In this document: one piece after another, positions 44,729-54,241 of the stretch | Layout: the number at the start of each line of letters is the position of its first letter | How positions within the stretch are numbered: position 1 is the stretch's first letter | NCBI RefSeq assembly: GCF_000427665.1 | Contig: NZ_KE386572.1 | Span: 4,030,373-4,094,372 of the forward strand | Source: Geminicoccus roseus DSM 18922 | GTDB lineage: Bacteria; Pseudomonadota; Alphaproteobacteria; Geminicoccales; Geminicoccaceae | Direction: 5' to 3' | Length of the DNA stretch: 64,000 nt | Notes under the pieces: generated by a model | Seen by the model: only the letters and a program-made list of their open reading frames with translations | What the model was told of the DNA's origin: nothing | The model's database searches: none | Translations under genes and position numbers: made by a program

Positions 44729-46983
44729 GCGTGCGGCTGTCCCGGCGCCCGGTCCTGGCCGGGCTCGGCGGGCTGGTGCTGGGCTTCCGCCTGGGGCCGG
44801 CGCTGGCGCAGACTGAGACCGGCAAGGGCGGCGGCCTGCCGGTGCGGGGGCTGCCCGGCAGCCTCGACGACACGCCGCGCCTGGACGCCTGGATCCGGGT
44901 GGACCGGAACGGGGCGGCGACGGTGCTGACCGGCAAGGCCGAGCTCGGCCAGGGCCTCAAGACCGCGCTCCTCCAGGTCGCCGCCGAGGAGCTGAAGCTT
45001 GCGCCCGGCAGCCTGTCCCTGGTCACCGCCGACACCGGGCGCACCCCCGACGAGGGCTACACCGCTGCCAGCCATTCCATGCGCGATTCCGGGACCGCCA
45101 TCCGCCACGCGGCGGCACAGGTCCGCGAGATCCTGATCGGCCGCGCCGCCGCGCGCTGGGGCCTCCCGGCTGCCGGCCTGGTGGCCAGGAACGGCATGGT
45201 GCACGCACCCGATGGCCGGCGGCTGGGCTATGGCGAACTGGTCGACGACCAGCTCCTTTCGGCGGACGCCCAGCCGACGTCGCGGCTGACCGATCCCGCC
45301 GAGTTCACGGTGATGGACCGGCCGCTGCCGCGGATCGACCTTCCGGGCAAGGTCACCGGGGCTGCGGCCTATGTCCAGGACATGCGCCCGGCCGGGATGC
45401 TGCACGCCCGGGTGGTGCGCCCGCCGAGCTATGGGGCGGAGCTGGTCGCGGTTCCGGCCGCCCGGGTGGAGCAGATGGCCGGGGTCGTGCGGGTGGTGCG
45501 CGACGGCCGCTTCCTGGCGGTGGTGGCCGAGGAGGAGTGGACGGCGATCCAGGCGATGCGCACCCTGGCCGCGCTGGCCGAATGGCGGGAGAACGCCAGC
45601 CTGCCGGACCAGGACGCGCTCGCCGCAACCCTGATGGCGCTGCCGGCCGAGGACACCGTGATCCACGATTCCGGGTCGCCCGGGGCCGGCGGGCAGGAGG
45701 TTTCCGGCACCTTCACCCGGCCGTTCCTGGCCCATGGCTCGATCGGCCCGTCCTGCGCGGTGGCGCTGGCCGACGAGGACGGGCTGACGGTCTGGACCCA
45801 CAGCCAGGGCGTGTTCCCGCTGCGCGGCGCGATCGCGGCGATGCTGGACCTGCCCGAGGACAGGGTGCGCTGCATCCATGCCGAGGGGGCCGGCTGCTAT
45901 GGCCAGAACGGGGCGGACGACGTCGCCGCGGATGCGGCCCTGATCGCGCGGGCGATCCCCGGCCGGCCGATCCGGGTGCAGTGGATGCGCGAGCAGGAGC
46001 ATGGCTGGGAGCCGTTCGGCCCCGGCATGGTGGTGGCGCTGCGGGCGGCGGTGGGCGCGGACGGCGCGGTGGCCGCCTGGCACCACGAGGTCTGGAGCCA
46101 GTCGCACATGATGCGGCCGGGGCCGCCCGGCACGCTGCTGGCCGCGCGGCACAAGGCGGATCCCGCCCCGCCGGCCCCGCCCGTGCAGCTGGCGCAGCCG
46201 CAAGGCGGCGGCGACCGCAACGCGATCCCGCTCTATGCCTTCGCCCAGGCCCGGGTGGTGCATCATTTCCTGCCGGACATGCCCCTGCGCGGCTCCTCGA
46301 TGCGCTCGCTCGGCGGCTACCTGAACGTGATGGCGATCGAGAGCAGCATGGACGACCTGGCGCTCCTGTCCGGGCAGGACCCGGTGCAGTTCCGGCTGCG
46401 CCACCTGCAGGACGCGCGCGCCCGGGAGGTGGTGCTGGCGGCGGCCCGGCGGTTCGCCTGGGACAGCCGGCCGGCCGGCCCGGGCGGGACCGGCTGCGGC
46501 TTCGCCTTCGCACGCTACAAGAACCTCGAGGCCTATTGCGCGGTCGCCATGGAGGTCGCGGTGGATCGCGAAAGCGGGCAGGTCGCGATCCGGCGGGTGG
46601 CGGCGGCGGTGGATACCGGCCAGATCGTCAACCCGGACGGGGTGCGCAACCAGATCGAAGGCGGGATCGTGCAGGCGGCCAGCTGGACCCTGTTCGAGCG
46701 GGTGAGCTTCGACCGGACCCGGATCACCTCGGTGGACTGGTCGGCCTACCCGATCCTGCGCTTCTCCGACCTGCCCGACACGGTCGAGGTGGAACTGCTG
46801 GACCGGCCGGGCCTGCCGTTCCTGGGCGTGGCCGAGGCGGCGCAGGGACCGGCCGGAGCTGCCCTGGCCAACGCGATCCGCGACGCGACCGGGCAGAGGC
46901 TGCACGACCTGCCGCTCGACCCGCAGCGGATCCGGACCGCGATCCTGACGGGCCAGAACGACCGCCTGAGTAACAAGCGTTAA
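44725..46983 (+). CDS. Molybdopterin-binding large subunit (isoquinoline 1-oxidoreductase/nicotinate dehydrogenase-like)
   Basis: The 752-residue protein opens with a twin-arginine signal (RLSRRPVLAGLGGLVLG, cut near ALA-QT), so the enzyme works in the periplasm with its small subunit carried along. The fold is aldehyde oxidase/xanthine dehydrogenase-like: TGKAELGQGLKTALLQVAAE, VTGAAAYVQDMRPAGMLHA, the substrate-channel GSIGPSCAVALAD and the C-terminal FLGVAEAAQGPAGAALANAI, with the Glu that takes part in hydroxylation. The closest relatives hydroxylate N-heterocycles or oxidise aldehydes. The exact substrate cannot be read. Genes for molybdenum cofactor insertion (XdhC) are not in the window. 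Confidence 0.9.
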   Translation: MSVRLSRRPVLAGLGGLVLGFRLGPALAQTETGKGGGLPVRGLPGSLDDTPRLDAWIRVDRNGAATVLTGKAELGQGLKTALLQVAAEELKLAPGSLSLVTADTGRTPDEGYTAASHSMRDSGTAIRHAAAQVREILIGRAAARWGLPAAGLVARNGMVHAPDGRRLGYGELVDDQLLSADAQPTSRLTDPAEFTVMDRPLPRIDLPGKVTGAAAYVQDMRPAGMLHARVVRPPSYGAELVAVPAARVEQMAGVVRVVRDGRFLAVVAEEEWTAIQAMRTLAALAEWRENASLPDQDALAATLMALPAEDTVIHDSGSPGAGGQEVSGTFTRPFLAHGSIGPSCAVALADEDGLTVWTHSQGVFPLRGAIAAMLDLPEDRVRCIHAEGAGCYGQNGADDVAADAALIARAIPGRPIRVQWMREQEHGWEPFGPGMVVALRAAVGADGAVAAWHHEVWSQSHMMRPGPPGTLLAARHKADPAPPAPPVQLAQPQGGGDRNAIPLYAFAQARVVHHFLPDMPLRGSSMRSLGGYLNVMAIESSMDDLALLSGQDPVQFRLRHLQDARAREVVLAAARRFAWDSRPAGPGGTGCGFAFARYKNLEAYCAVAMEVAVDRESGQVAIRRVAAAVDTGQIVNPDGVRNQIEGGIVQAASWTLFERVSFDRTRITSVDWSAYPILRFSDLPDTVEVELLDRPGLPFLGVAEAAQGPAGAALANAIRDATGQRLHDLPLDPQRIRTAILTGQNDRLSNKR

Positions 46984-47093
46984 CCTTGAGACATGTTCCG
47001 AGGCCCTGCTGGAGTTTTCCAACGACACCTCGTACATCCCCAACCGTTGCCAAGTCGGGCCGACCGGCCCTCCCACGAGGTGAGCAGAACAGC

Positions 47094-47300
47094 ATGCAGG
47101 ATCGCGCGACCAAGAGCCTTCGGGACAGGATCATCGCTGCGTTCGACGATGAGACTGCCTGGCTACGGAACGAGCGGGAGAAGCACCGGGAGACCAGTCT
47201 CCACCACCCGGCTCCGGAAATGAGCTGGGAGGAACTGGCACGGATGATCGAGACCCGCCGCCACGACCAGGGCCCCGAAATGGCCCCGGCCGCCGGCTGA
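47094..47300 (+). CDS. Small hypothetical protein
   Basis: The 68-residue product starts MQDRATKSLRDRIIAAFDDE and is charged and helical (LRNEREKHRETSLHHPAPEM, SWEELARMIETRRHD). There is no signal or membrane segment and no family that I recognise. ATG 47094 has a GAGGTGAG ribosome site about 9 bp upstream; a longer reading to 46986 has no coding look. It lies after the dehydrogenase operon and before a hairpin, and may be a separate transcript. Confidence 0.55.
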   Translation: MQDRATKSLRDRIIAAFDDETAWLRNEREKHRETSLHHPAPEMSWEELARMIETRRHDQGPEMAPAAG

Positions 47301-47311
47301 CGAAAACGGGA

Positions 47312-47335
47312 CGGCCGGCCCCGAGGGGCCGGCCG
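47312..47335. terminator. GC-rich hairpin between convergent genes
   Basis: CGGCCGGCCCC and GGGGCCGGCCG form an 11-bp stem with a very tight loop. There is no T-run. It sits between the small hypothetical gene and the end of the nuclease-nucleotidase fusion gene and may act as a weak terminator. Confidence 0.4.
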
Positions 47336-47386
47336 CTGGCCCCGGCGCCATCGCGGCACCGGCGGATTTTCTTCAAGGCGCTCCGG

Positions 47387-50300
47387 TCAGGCGACCGCCG
47401 CCATGTCCGGCACCAGGGTCTCGGTGAGACCGGCCGGGTTCATGAACACCCCGTCCTCGCGCAGCGCCAGGTTCTGGATGCGCTCGTCCTGGTCCGCCGG
47501 GGTTTCGGCGATGGCGAACGGCGTTTCGCCGAAGCTCGCCGCCAGGTACTCGGCCAGCGCGTCCTGCTCGGTGCCGTCCGGCGCGAACACCGCGTCGCCG
47601 GTGAGCGCCGGCGCGTCCTCGTCGAACAGGTCGACCCGGTCGGAGATCAGCTCGGGGAAGGGATAGCCGTCCCCGCCATCCGCCAGGAAGGACAGGGTGG
47701 TGACCTTGATGGCCCTTGCGGCGTCGCCCACCACCTCGCCGCCCTGGACCACCTCGTCGACCACCTGGCCGTCCTCGTCCACGATCGCCAGCGACTGGAC
47801 GCGCGCGCCGGGCTCGAGGTCCGGGTCGAAGCTGAACGCGACCCCGCCGACCTGCGGGAACTGGCCGGGCGAGCTGCCCTCGCCGGTGGCGGCCACGCCG
47901 TGCTCCAGGAGCTCCTTCAGCCCCTCGGCGGTGGTGGTGACGATCGAGAGCGCGTTGTTGAAGCGAAGCGAGTTCACGATGTCGAGCTGGGAGACGTCGC
48001 CCGGCTCCTTGCCGGCATCGGGGTTGCCCTGCGGCGGCAGGAGGCTGCCGTCCTGGCCGATCTCGCCGATGAAGGAGCGGATGCCGCCGCCGTTCTTGAT
48101 CGAGACCTGCACCTCCGGGTCGACCGAGCGGGCATAGGCCAGGTTGGCGTCGGCCGAGAGGTCGCCCAGATTGGTTTCCTCGGTGCGGACCAGCTCGCGC
48201 CGGCCTTCCAGGAACACCTCGGTGCTGCCGAACACGTTGCCGTCCTGCTCGGCGACGATGTCGCTCACCGCGTCGACCAGCTCGGCCACCAAGGCGCCCT
48301 TGCTGCCGTCCGCGAACGGATCGGCCTCGCCCCAGATCGCCGCGACGTTGTCGGCGGTGGTGGCGATCGGGCCGTTCATGGCCGGGTCGATGCTGTCCGG
48401 GATGATCACGCCGTCGGCGTCGAAGGTGACGTTCAGGCGGCCGACATAGCTGTACTCGCCGTCGGTGCTGACGATCACCGCGGCATCGCCGTCGGCGTTC
48501 TCGGTGAGGATCGGATAGCCGGCCTCGGCCAGGTCACCGGGATGGAGGGTGTCGTCGGCATCGGCCAGGATCGTGTCCGAGCCGCCGGCGATCACGATGT
48601 CGACCCCGTCCAGCAGGCCGACCAGTTCCTCTTCCAGGCTGATCTGCTGGAGATGCGAGGCCAGCACGATCTTGTCGATGCCCTGCGCCTGGAGCTGGTC
48701 GATCACCGGGTTCAGCACCTCGGCCAGCTGGGCCATGTCGTTGCCGCCGGGCTCGCCCGTGACCGTGACGCCGCCGGTCGAGGAGATCGTCTCGACCAGC
48801 TGGGTGGTGGCGCCGACCACGCCGATCTTCTCGCCGTTGACGTCGACCACGGTGGCCGGCGCCAGCTTGGGCAGGTCCAGGCCGGCTTCGGACTGGTCCG
48901 GGCCGGAGGCGATGTCGGAGGACGGCAGGATCTCGCCGGTGAACAGGCCGGCCAGCGCGCCGTCGCCGCTGAAGTCGAGATTGGCGGAGAGGTAGGGGAA
49001 CTGGGCGCCGACCCAGCCATCGTCGGCGACCCCGTCGGCATCGCCCTGGTCGGCGGCGATGATCGAGGCGAAGGCGCTGGTGCCAAGGTCGAACTCGTGG
49101 TTGCCCACCGCCGAGGCGTCAAAGCCGATCACGTTCATGATCGACACGTCGATCCGGCCGGCCCCGCGCTCCAGGGCCGCATAGCCGTCCGCGTCCAGCC
49201 CAAAGAGCTGGTTGTAGACGCTGTTGAACACGCCGTTCTCGCTGAACACCGGGTCGGCCGCGGCGTTCAGGAAAGGCCCTGGCAGGTAGTTGTCGCCCGC
49301 GGACAGGACCAGGGTGTTGGCCGCCTGCTGCTCCAGGCCCTCCACGATGGCCGCGAAGTTCGGGGCGTTGTCGATCGCCTCGACGCCGCCCTCCAGGTCA
49401 GAGGCGTGCAGGAGCTGCAGCTCGAAGGTCTCGCCGGGCTCGGAGGCCGGCGGGGTGAACTCGTAGAGGGCGGTGGTGCCGCTGATCTCATGCGCCACCG
49501 CGATCATCGGCTTGCCGCTCGGGCTGTCCTCGGCGCTGATGAAGGTCAGGCCCTCGGGCCCGATGTCGCCGGCCTCCAGGCTGTCGATCGGCGCGCTAAA
49601 ATCGCGGCTGTTCATGTAGGTCACGAACTCGGGCGCGTGCGGGTCGCTCAGGTCGAACACCATGATGCCACCGACCCGCTCCAGCCCGACAAAGGCATAG
49701 GGCGTGCCGTCGACCTCGCCGACCGCGATGCCTTCCGGCTCCGGACCCTTGTTGTCGCTGCGAGAGTCGAAGCTGTCGTTCTCTTCGTTGTCGCTGTTGA
49801 AGTATTCGGGCAGGTGCTTCGCGATGATCTGCTCGAACTGGTCGCCGCTGTCGAAGACGATCTTGCCGCTCGCGTCGAGCACCGAGAACGATCGGGCGCC
49901 ATAGGACTGCAGCACGTCGTGGTCGCCGTCGCCGTCGGTGTCGCCGTCGATGCCGGACACGCCCAGCCGGCCGATCTGCTCGTCGGCCTGCAGTTCGTCG
50001 GCATCGGGGAAGGCGGTGGGGTCGAGGTCCAGATCCTTGACCCGCTCGTCCTCGCCGCGGTCGTCGCCCTCGTTGGCGATCACGTAGTAGGTGGCGCCGC
50101 CCGACTGGAAGCTCGCGATGTTGTCCGGCATGTACATGCCGAACACCGGCCAGTTGTCGATCGCGATGCCGTCGTCGCGGTCGCTGGCGTCCAGGCCGTT
50201 GCCGGCCTGGTCGTGGTTTTTCAGCCCGAGCGGCACGATGCCGGTCAACTGCCGGGTCTCCAGGTCCAGGATCGCGACCGCGTTGTTCTCCTGGAGGGTC

Positions 50301-52705
50301 ACCATCGCGGTCTTGCCGTCGGCGGAGACCGACAGATATTCCGGCTCGAAATCGGTGGAGGGCAGGGTGTTGGGGAAGATCCGCACGCCCTGGTCGCGCA
50401 GCTCCTCGACCTTGGCGTCGAAGCCGCCAAAGCCGATCTCGGTGGAAGTCTTCAGGAAGCCCGGCGTCGCCACGTCGACGATCGAGACCGAGCCCTGCGG
50501 GTCGCCGCCCTCGACGGGCTCGCCCTCGTTGGCGGTGAGCACCCTGGTGCCGTCGGGGGTGAACCCGACATGGTCCGGGCCAACGCCGACCTCGGCACCG
50601 CCCTGGTAGGTGCCGTCGGCATCGAACAGGGCGACGAAGCCCTCGGCGGCAGGGTCGGGGTTCTTCACCGCGACGGCGACCAGGCCGTCCTTCACCGCGA
50701 CGCTGGTGACCGAGCCGCCCTCGATCACCTGGTCGACATCGATCGAGAACAGCCGCTCGGGCGCGGTGGGATCGGCGATCGAGACGACGTCGACGCTGCC
50801 GTTTGCGCCGTTGGTGATGAACAGGCGCTGGGTCTCGGGGTCGTGGGCGACGATCTCGGCGCCGGCCGCCTGGGGCAGGCCGCTCTCCGGCGTGATCCGG
50901 CCGACCAGCTCCAGCCGGCCTTCCTCGCTGCCGTCGCCGAAGTCGAAGCGCGCCAGCACCGGGTCGTGGTCGCTGGAGCGACCGCCTTCCGCGAAATCGG
51001 CGTTCAGGTGGACGATGTCGATCTCCGCGCGGCCGGCCAGGCTGGTGGAGACCAGCAGATGGTCGAGCGCCTGGGAATTGCCGTCGAAGTTGAAGCTGTA
51101 GCGGTCGCTCTGCGGCAGCTGGTCCACCAGGTTGGTGAGCTGGTCGCCGGCCAGGATCTTCAGCGTCTCGGAGAACTCGAAATCGTTCATGTCGCCCAGC
51201 ACGACGACGTTGGCGTCGGGCCTGGCCTGCAGCAGGTCGTCCACGAAGTCGTTGACCTCGTCGGCCTGGAACACGCGCTGGGCCAGGGTGTTCTGGAAGG
51301 CCGGCTGGTTCTCGCCGAACAGGGGCTCGTCGCCGGACTTCGACTTGAAGTGGTTGTTGACCAGGAACACGTCCTCGCCCTGGAACTCGAACTGGGCGGC
51401 CAGGGACTTGCGGGTGCCCTCGAAGCCGATCTGCTCGTTCTCGGCGAAGGCCGGGCTGCCGGGATCCACGCGGCCGGGATTGAGCGACAGGCCGGCGCCG
51501 TCCTCGCCGTCCACCACCTGGACCTCGTCGGTGGGACCGGCCTCGCCCTGCGGGACGAAGCCGACCCGCTCGGGGTTGTAGAGATAGGCCACCTGGATGT
51601 TGGCGCCGGGCTGGCCGCCATCCTGGTTGTTCTCCGGGGCGATCTGCACGAACTCGTAGGTCGGGCCGCCGGACTGGGCGATGCCGTCGACCAGGCGCTG
51701 CAGGGTCACCTCGGCATTGGTGACGCCGCTGTCGGTCGGGCCGTCATTGTCCTGGATCTCCTGGACGGCGATGATGTCCGGGCTGTTCAGGCGCTGGACG
51801 ATGTCCTGGGACAGCCGGGTGAGCTGGTCGTCGCTGCCGGGATTGGGCGAACCGTCGGACGGGTCCAGGTTCAGGACGTTGAAGGTCGCGACCGTGAGCT
51901 GGTCGGCGCCGCCGACGAGCTCGCTGCTCTCGCGCTCCAGGCCGCCCGGGCTTGCCGCCGGGAGAGCCTCGGTGTTGAGCAGCTTGAAGTTGCCGAAGCT
52001 GTAGTCGAGCACGCCGGTCACCGGCCCGTCGAACCGGTCGCCGACATTCACCGCGGGCGGGTTCGCCACCAGCGCGTCGTCGACGATGATCCGCTCGGGG
52101 TTGGCGTCGTCCGGGCGAAGGGCGATCCCGCCGGCATCGGTGCGGACACCCGCACCCTCGCCGCCGTCCGGCAGGAGCGCGATCTCGCCGAACGCGTTGG
52201 TCGGGCTCGCCGCCACCGCGTCGCGGACCTCGACCCGCATGCCTTCCATGCTCTCGTAGAAGTCGATGCCGTCGCTGTTCGGATCGAAGCTGGACAGGCC
52301 GTCGTCGTCGATCACCTGGCCCGGCGCCTGGCGGCCATCCTGGCCAATCACGGTGGCCGCCGGCAGGGCGTTGCCGCTGGAGAGCAGCGTGCTGGTGGAC
52401 AGGCTGATCTGGGTGGTGGAGAGGTTGCCGCTGGAAGCGCCGCCAGGCGTGAACTCGGACACCATGCCGGCCACCGAAAGTTCGTCGCCCACCGCCACGG
52501 TCGGGGCGGATCGGGTGAACACGAACACCGCGTCGGAGGTGGCGTCGTCGCCGTCGCCCTGCGGGTCCTGCAGGTAGAAGCCGTTGGAGCTTAAGGCGGT
52601 GACGATGCCGGTCACCTCGACCTGGCGGCCGAGCAGGGGCGAGACATGATCGTCGCCCTGGACGTCCGGAATCGTCCAGGTTTCCTGGTTCGTCGCATCA
52701 TCCAT
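47387..52705 (-). CDS. Extracellular nuclease / choice-of-anchor propeller / 5'-nucleotidase fusion
   Basis: The 1772-residue protein combines three enzymes' parts. Residues about 1-260 are an OB-like ExeM/NucH N-terminal region (VTGIVTALSSNGFYLQDPQG). About 265-580 is an endonuclease/exonuclease/phosphatase domain (TVATFNVLNLDPSD, IAVQEIQDNDG, VFLVNNHFKSKSG, VVLGDMNDFEFS, SSDHDPVLARFDF). About 600-1085 is a choice-of-anchor I beta-propeller. About 1090-1400 is a metallophosphatase (LLHASDLEGGV, SAGDNYLPGP, AVGNHEFDLG) with 5'-nucleotidase C-terminal domain to about 1735 (NLGDLSADANLAYA, SIKNGGGIRS). Very acidic. No Sec signal is visible at MDDATNQETWT, so type I secretion is likely. ATG 52705 has a GGAGG site. 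It may recover phosphate and nucleosides from external DNA. Confidence 0.88.
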   Translation of the reverse strand: MDDATNQETWTIPDVQGDDHVSPLLGRQVEVTGIVTALSSNGFYLQDPQGDGDDATSDAVFVFTRSAPTVAVGDELSVAGMVSEFTPGGASSGNLSTTQISLSTSTLLSSGNALPAATVIGQDGRQAPGQVIDDDGLSSFDPNSDGIDFYESMEGMRVEVRDAVAASPTNAFGEIALLPDGGEGAGVRTDAGGIALRPDDANPERIIVDDALVANPPAVNVGDRFDGPVTGVLDYSFGNFKLLNTEALPAASPGGLERESSELVGGADQLTVATFNVLNLDPSDGSPNPGSDDQLTRLSQDIVQRLNSPDIIAVQEIQDNDGPTDSGVTNAEVTLQRLVDGIAQSGGPTYEFVQIAPENNQDGGQPGANIQVAYLYNPERVGFVPQGEAGPTDEVQVVDGEDGAGLSLNPGRVDPGSPAFAENEQIGFEGTRKSLAAQFEFQGEDVFLVNNHFKSKSGDEPLFGENQPAFQNTLAQRVFQADEVNDFVDDLLQARPDANVVVLGDMNDFEFSETLKILAGDQLTNLVDQLPQSDRYSFNFDGNSQALDHLLVSTSLAGRAEIDIVHLNADFAEGGRSSDHDPVLARFDFGDGSEEGRLELVGRITPESGLPQAAGAEIVAHDPETQRLFITNGANGSVDVVSIADPTAPERLFSIDVDQVIEGGSVTSVAVKDGLVAVAVKNPDPAAEGFVALFDADGTYQGGAEVGVGPDHVGFTPDGTRVLTANEGEPVEGGDPQGSVSIVDVATPGFLKTSTEIGFGGFDAKVEELRDQGVRIFPNTLPSTDFEPEYLSVSADGKTAMVTLQENNAVAILDLETRQLTGIVPLGLKNHDQAGNGLDASDRDDGIAIDNWPVFGMYMPDNIASFQSGGATYYVIANEGDDRGEDERVKDLDLDPTAFPDADELQADEQIGRLGVSGIDGDTDGDGDHDVLQSYGARSFSVLDASGKIVFDSGDQFEQIIAKHLPEYFNSDNEENDSFDSRSDNKGPEPEGIAVGEVDGTPYAFVGLERVGGIMVFDLSDPHAPEFVTYMNSRDFSAPIDSLEAGDIGPEGLTFISAEDSPSGKPMIAVAHEISGTTALYEFTPPASEPGETFELQLLHASDLEGGVEAIDNAPNFAAIVEGLEQQAANTLVLSAGDNYLPGPFLNAAADPVFSENGVFNSVYNQLFGLDADGYAALERGAGRIDVSIMNVIGFDASAVGNHEFDLGTSAFASIIAADQGDADGVADDGWVGAQFPYLSANLDFSGDGALAGLFTGEILPSSDIASGPDQSEAGLDLPKLAPATVVDVNGEKIGVVGATTQLVETISSTGGVTVTGEPGGNDMAQLAEVLNPVIDQLQAQGIDKIVLASHLQQISLEEELVGLLDGVDIVIAGGSDTILADADDTLHPGDLAEAGYPILTENADGDAAVIVSTDGEYSYVGRLNVTFDADGVIIPDSIDPAMNGPIATTADNVAAIWGEADPFADGSKGALVAELVDAVSDIVAEQDGNVFGSTEVFLEGRRELVRTEETNLGDLSADANLAYARSVDPEVQVSIKNGGGIRSFIGEIGQDGSLLPPQGNPDAGKEPGDVSQLDIVNSLRFNNALSIVTTTAEGLKELLEHGVAATGEGSSPGQFPQVGGVAFSFDPDLEPGARVQSLAIVDEDGQVVDEVVQGGEVVGDAARAIKVTTLSFLADGGDGYPFPELISDRVDLFDEDAPALTGDAVFAPDGTEQDALAEYLAASFGETPFAIAETPADQDERIQNLALREDGVFMNPAGLTETLVPDMAAVA

Positions 52706-52870
52706 CGGGCGCCCCTCCTCGACGTGCTGGCCCTGGCGCGTCGCTGGTCGGACGTCGCCGGTCATGATCGGTGGCGAAGCGCTAGCCGATCAGCGTGATC
52801 AGGGCGTGACGGCGCGGGAGGGAAGGGCGGCCGGGCGGATCTTCGGGCCCGGAGCACAGGCAAGAAAAAA

Positions 52871-52894
52871 GCCGGCGGAGCAGGCTCCGCCGGC
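52871..52894 (-). terminator. Rho-independent terminator of the TRAP operon
   Basis: On the minus strand GCCGGCGGAGC and GCTCCGCCGGC form an 11-bp stem with a CT loop, followed by TTTTTTCTTG. It lies 28 bp past the end of the large permease gene. Confidence 0.9.
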
Positions 52895-52921
52895 GGCAGC
52901 AGAAGCGGCGGGATGGCGCCG

Positions 52922-54241
52922 CTAGTTCAGGAATTCCGGCGAGACCAGGCTCGGCAGGAACAGGGTGACCTGCGGCCAGGCGATCACCAGGAACAAGACC
53001 GCCAGCATGGGCACCAGCATGATCATGACCGGGCCGATCACGTCGATCAGCCGGACCTTGGCGATGGCACAGGCGATCAGCAGGCACAGCCCATAGGGCG
53101 GGGTCACCAGGCCGAACGCCAGGGAGATGATCCCGATCATGGCGAAATGGACCGGGTCCATGCCGGCGGAGATGGTGAGCGGCTGCAGGATGGTGCCGAC
53201 GATGATGATCGCCGGGATCGCGTCCAGAAAGCAGCCGACCACCAGGAACACCGCGGCCACGAACAGGCCCATCTCCAGCAGGCTGAGGTCCCACGCGCCC
53301 ACGCCGGCCAGGATCGCCTGCGGGATCTTGTAGTAGGCGAGCAGCCAGCCGAACGCGCTGGCGGTGCCCACGCAGAACAGGGCTACCGAGGCGAACTTAC
53401 CGGTGTCGAGCAGGGCGGTGTAGAAGCCCTTGGGCGTGATCTCGCGGTAGAAGAAGATGCTGAGCGCGCCGGCATAGAGCACGGCGATACAGGCGGATTC
53501 GGTGGGGGTGAACCAGCCGAACACCTTGCCGCCGATGATGATGAACGGCGTGGTGAGCGCCGGGATCGAGATCACCAGCCAGCGCATCAGCTCGCCCCAG
53601 GTCGCGCGGGCATAGGTGGGGTAGCCCCGCGCCTTGGCGTAGGCGTGCACGGTGCCCATCTGCGCGGCGGCGATCAGGAAGCCCGGGATGATGCCGGCCA
53701 GGAACAGGGCGCCGATCGAGGTGGTCAGGATGCCGCCCCAGACGATCATCAGGATCGAGGGCGGGATGATCACCGCGAGCACCGAGGACACCGAGGTGAT
53801 CGCGACCGAGAAGCCGATGTCGTAGCCTTCCTTGGTCTGCGCCGGGATGAAGATCTTGGACTGGCTGGCGGCGTCCGCGGTGGACGAGCCGGAGATGCCG
53901 GCGAAGAAGAACGACAGCACCACGTTGATCTGGGCGAGGCCACCCGGGAAGTGGCCGACCATGGATCGGGAGAGCCGCATCAGCCGGTCGGTGATGCCGC
54001 CGCCGTTCATCAGGTTGGCGGTGAGCAGGAAGAACGGCACCGCCAAGAGGATGAAGGAGTTGTAGGCGTTGAAGGTCTCCTGGAGCAGCGTCATCGAGGA
54101 CAGGCGCGGCTCGATCAGGAGGATGGGCACGGTCGCCAGCGCCAGCGCGAACGCCACCGGCACGCGCATGAACATGGCGACGAAGAACACCCCGAACAGG
54201 ATCCAGGAAGCCTGGCCCGCGGAAAGGAGGGAGCCGGTCAT
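52922..54241 (-). CDS. TRAP transporter large permease (DctM)
   Basis: The 439-residue protein has about 12 membrane segments. It begins LFGVFFVAMFMRVPVAFALA, and has AVPFFLLTANLMNGGGITDRLM, FFAGISGSSTADAASQS, the repeated PPSILMIVWG and VTPPYGLCLLIACAIA of the DctM family. It drives substrate uptake with sodium, together with the DctQ subunit and the DctP binding protein. ATG 54241 overlaps the DctQ stop as ATGA. Confidence 0.95.
   Translation of the reverse strand: MTGSLLSAGQASWILFGVFFVAMFMRVPVAFALALATVPILLIEPRLSSMTLLQETFNAYNSFILLAVPFFLLTANLMNGGGITDRLMRLSRSMVGHFPGGLAQINVVLSFFFAGISGSSTADAASQSKIFIPAQTKEGYDIGFSVAITSVSSVLAVIIPPSILMIVWGGILTTSIGALFLAGIIPGFLIAAAQMGTVHAYAKARGYPTYARATWGELMRWLVISIPALTTPFIIIGGKVFGWFTPTESACIAVLYAGALSIFFYREITPKGFYTALLDTGKFASVALFCVGTASAFGWLLAYYKIPQAILAGVGAWDLSLLEMGLFVAAVFLVVGCFLDAIPAIIIVGTILQPLTISAGMDPVHFAMIGIISLAFGLVTPPYGLCLLIACAIAKVRLIDVIGPVMIMLVPMLAVLFLVIAWPQVTLFLPSLVSPEFLN

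Noticed and set aside
47900-52594. Open frame of about 1560 codons on the plus strand opposite the nuclease-nucleotidase gene
   Set aside because: It is an antisense artefact of high GC content; the minus strand carries the family motifs.
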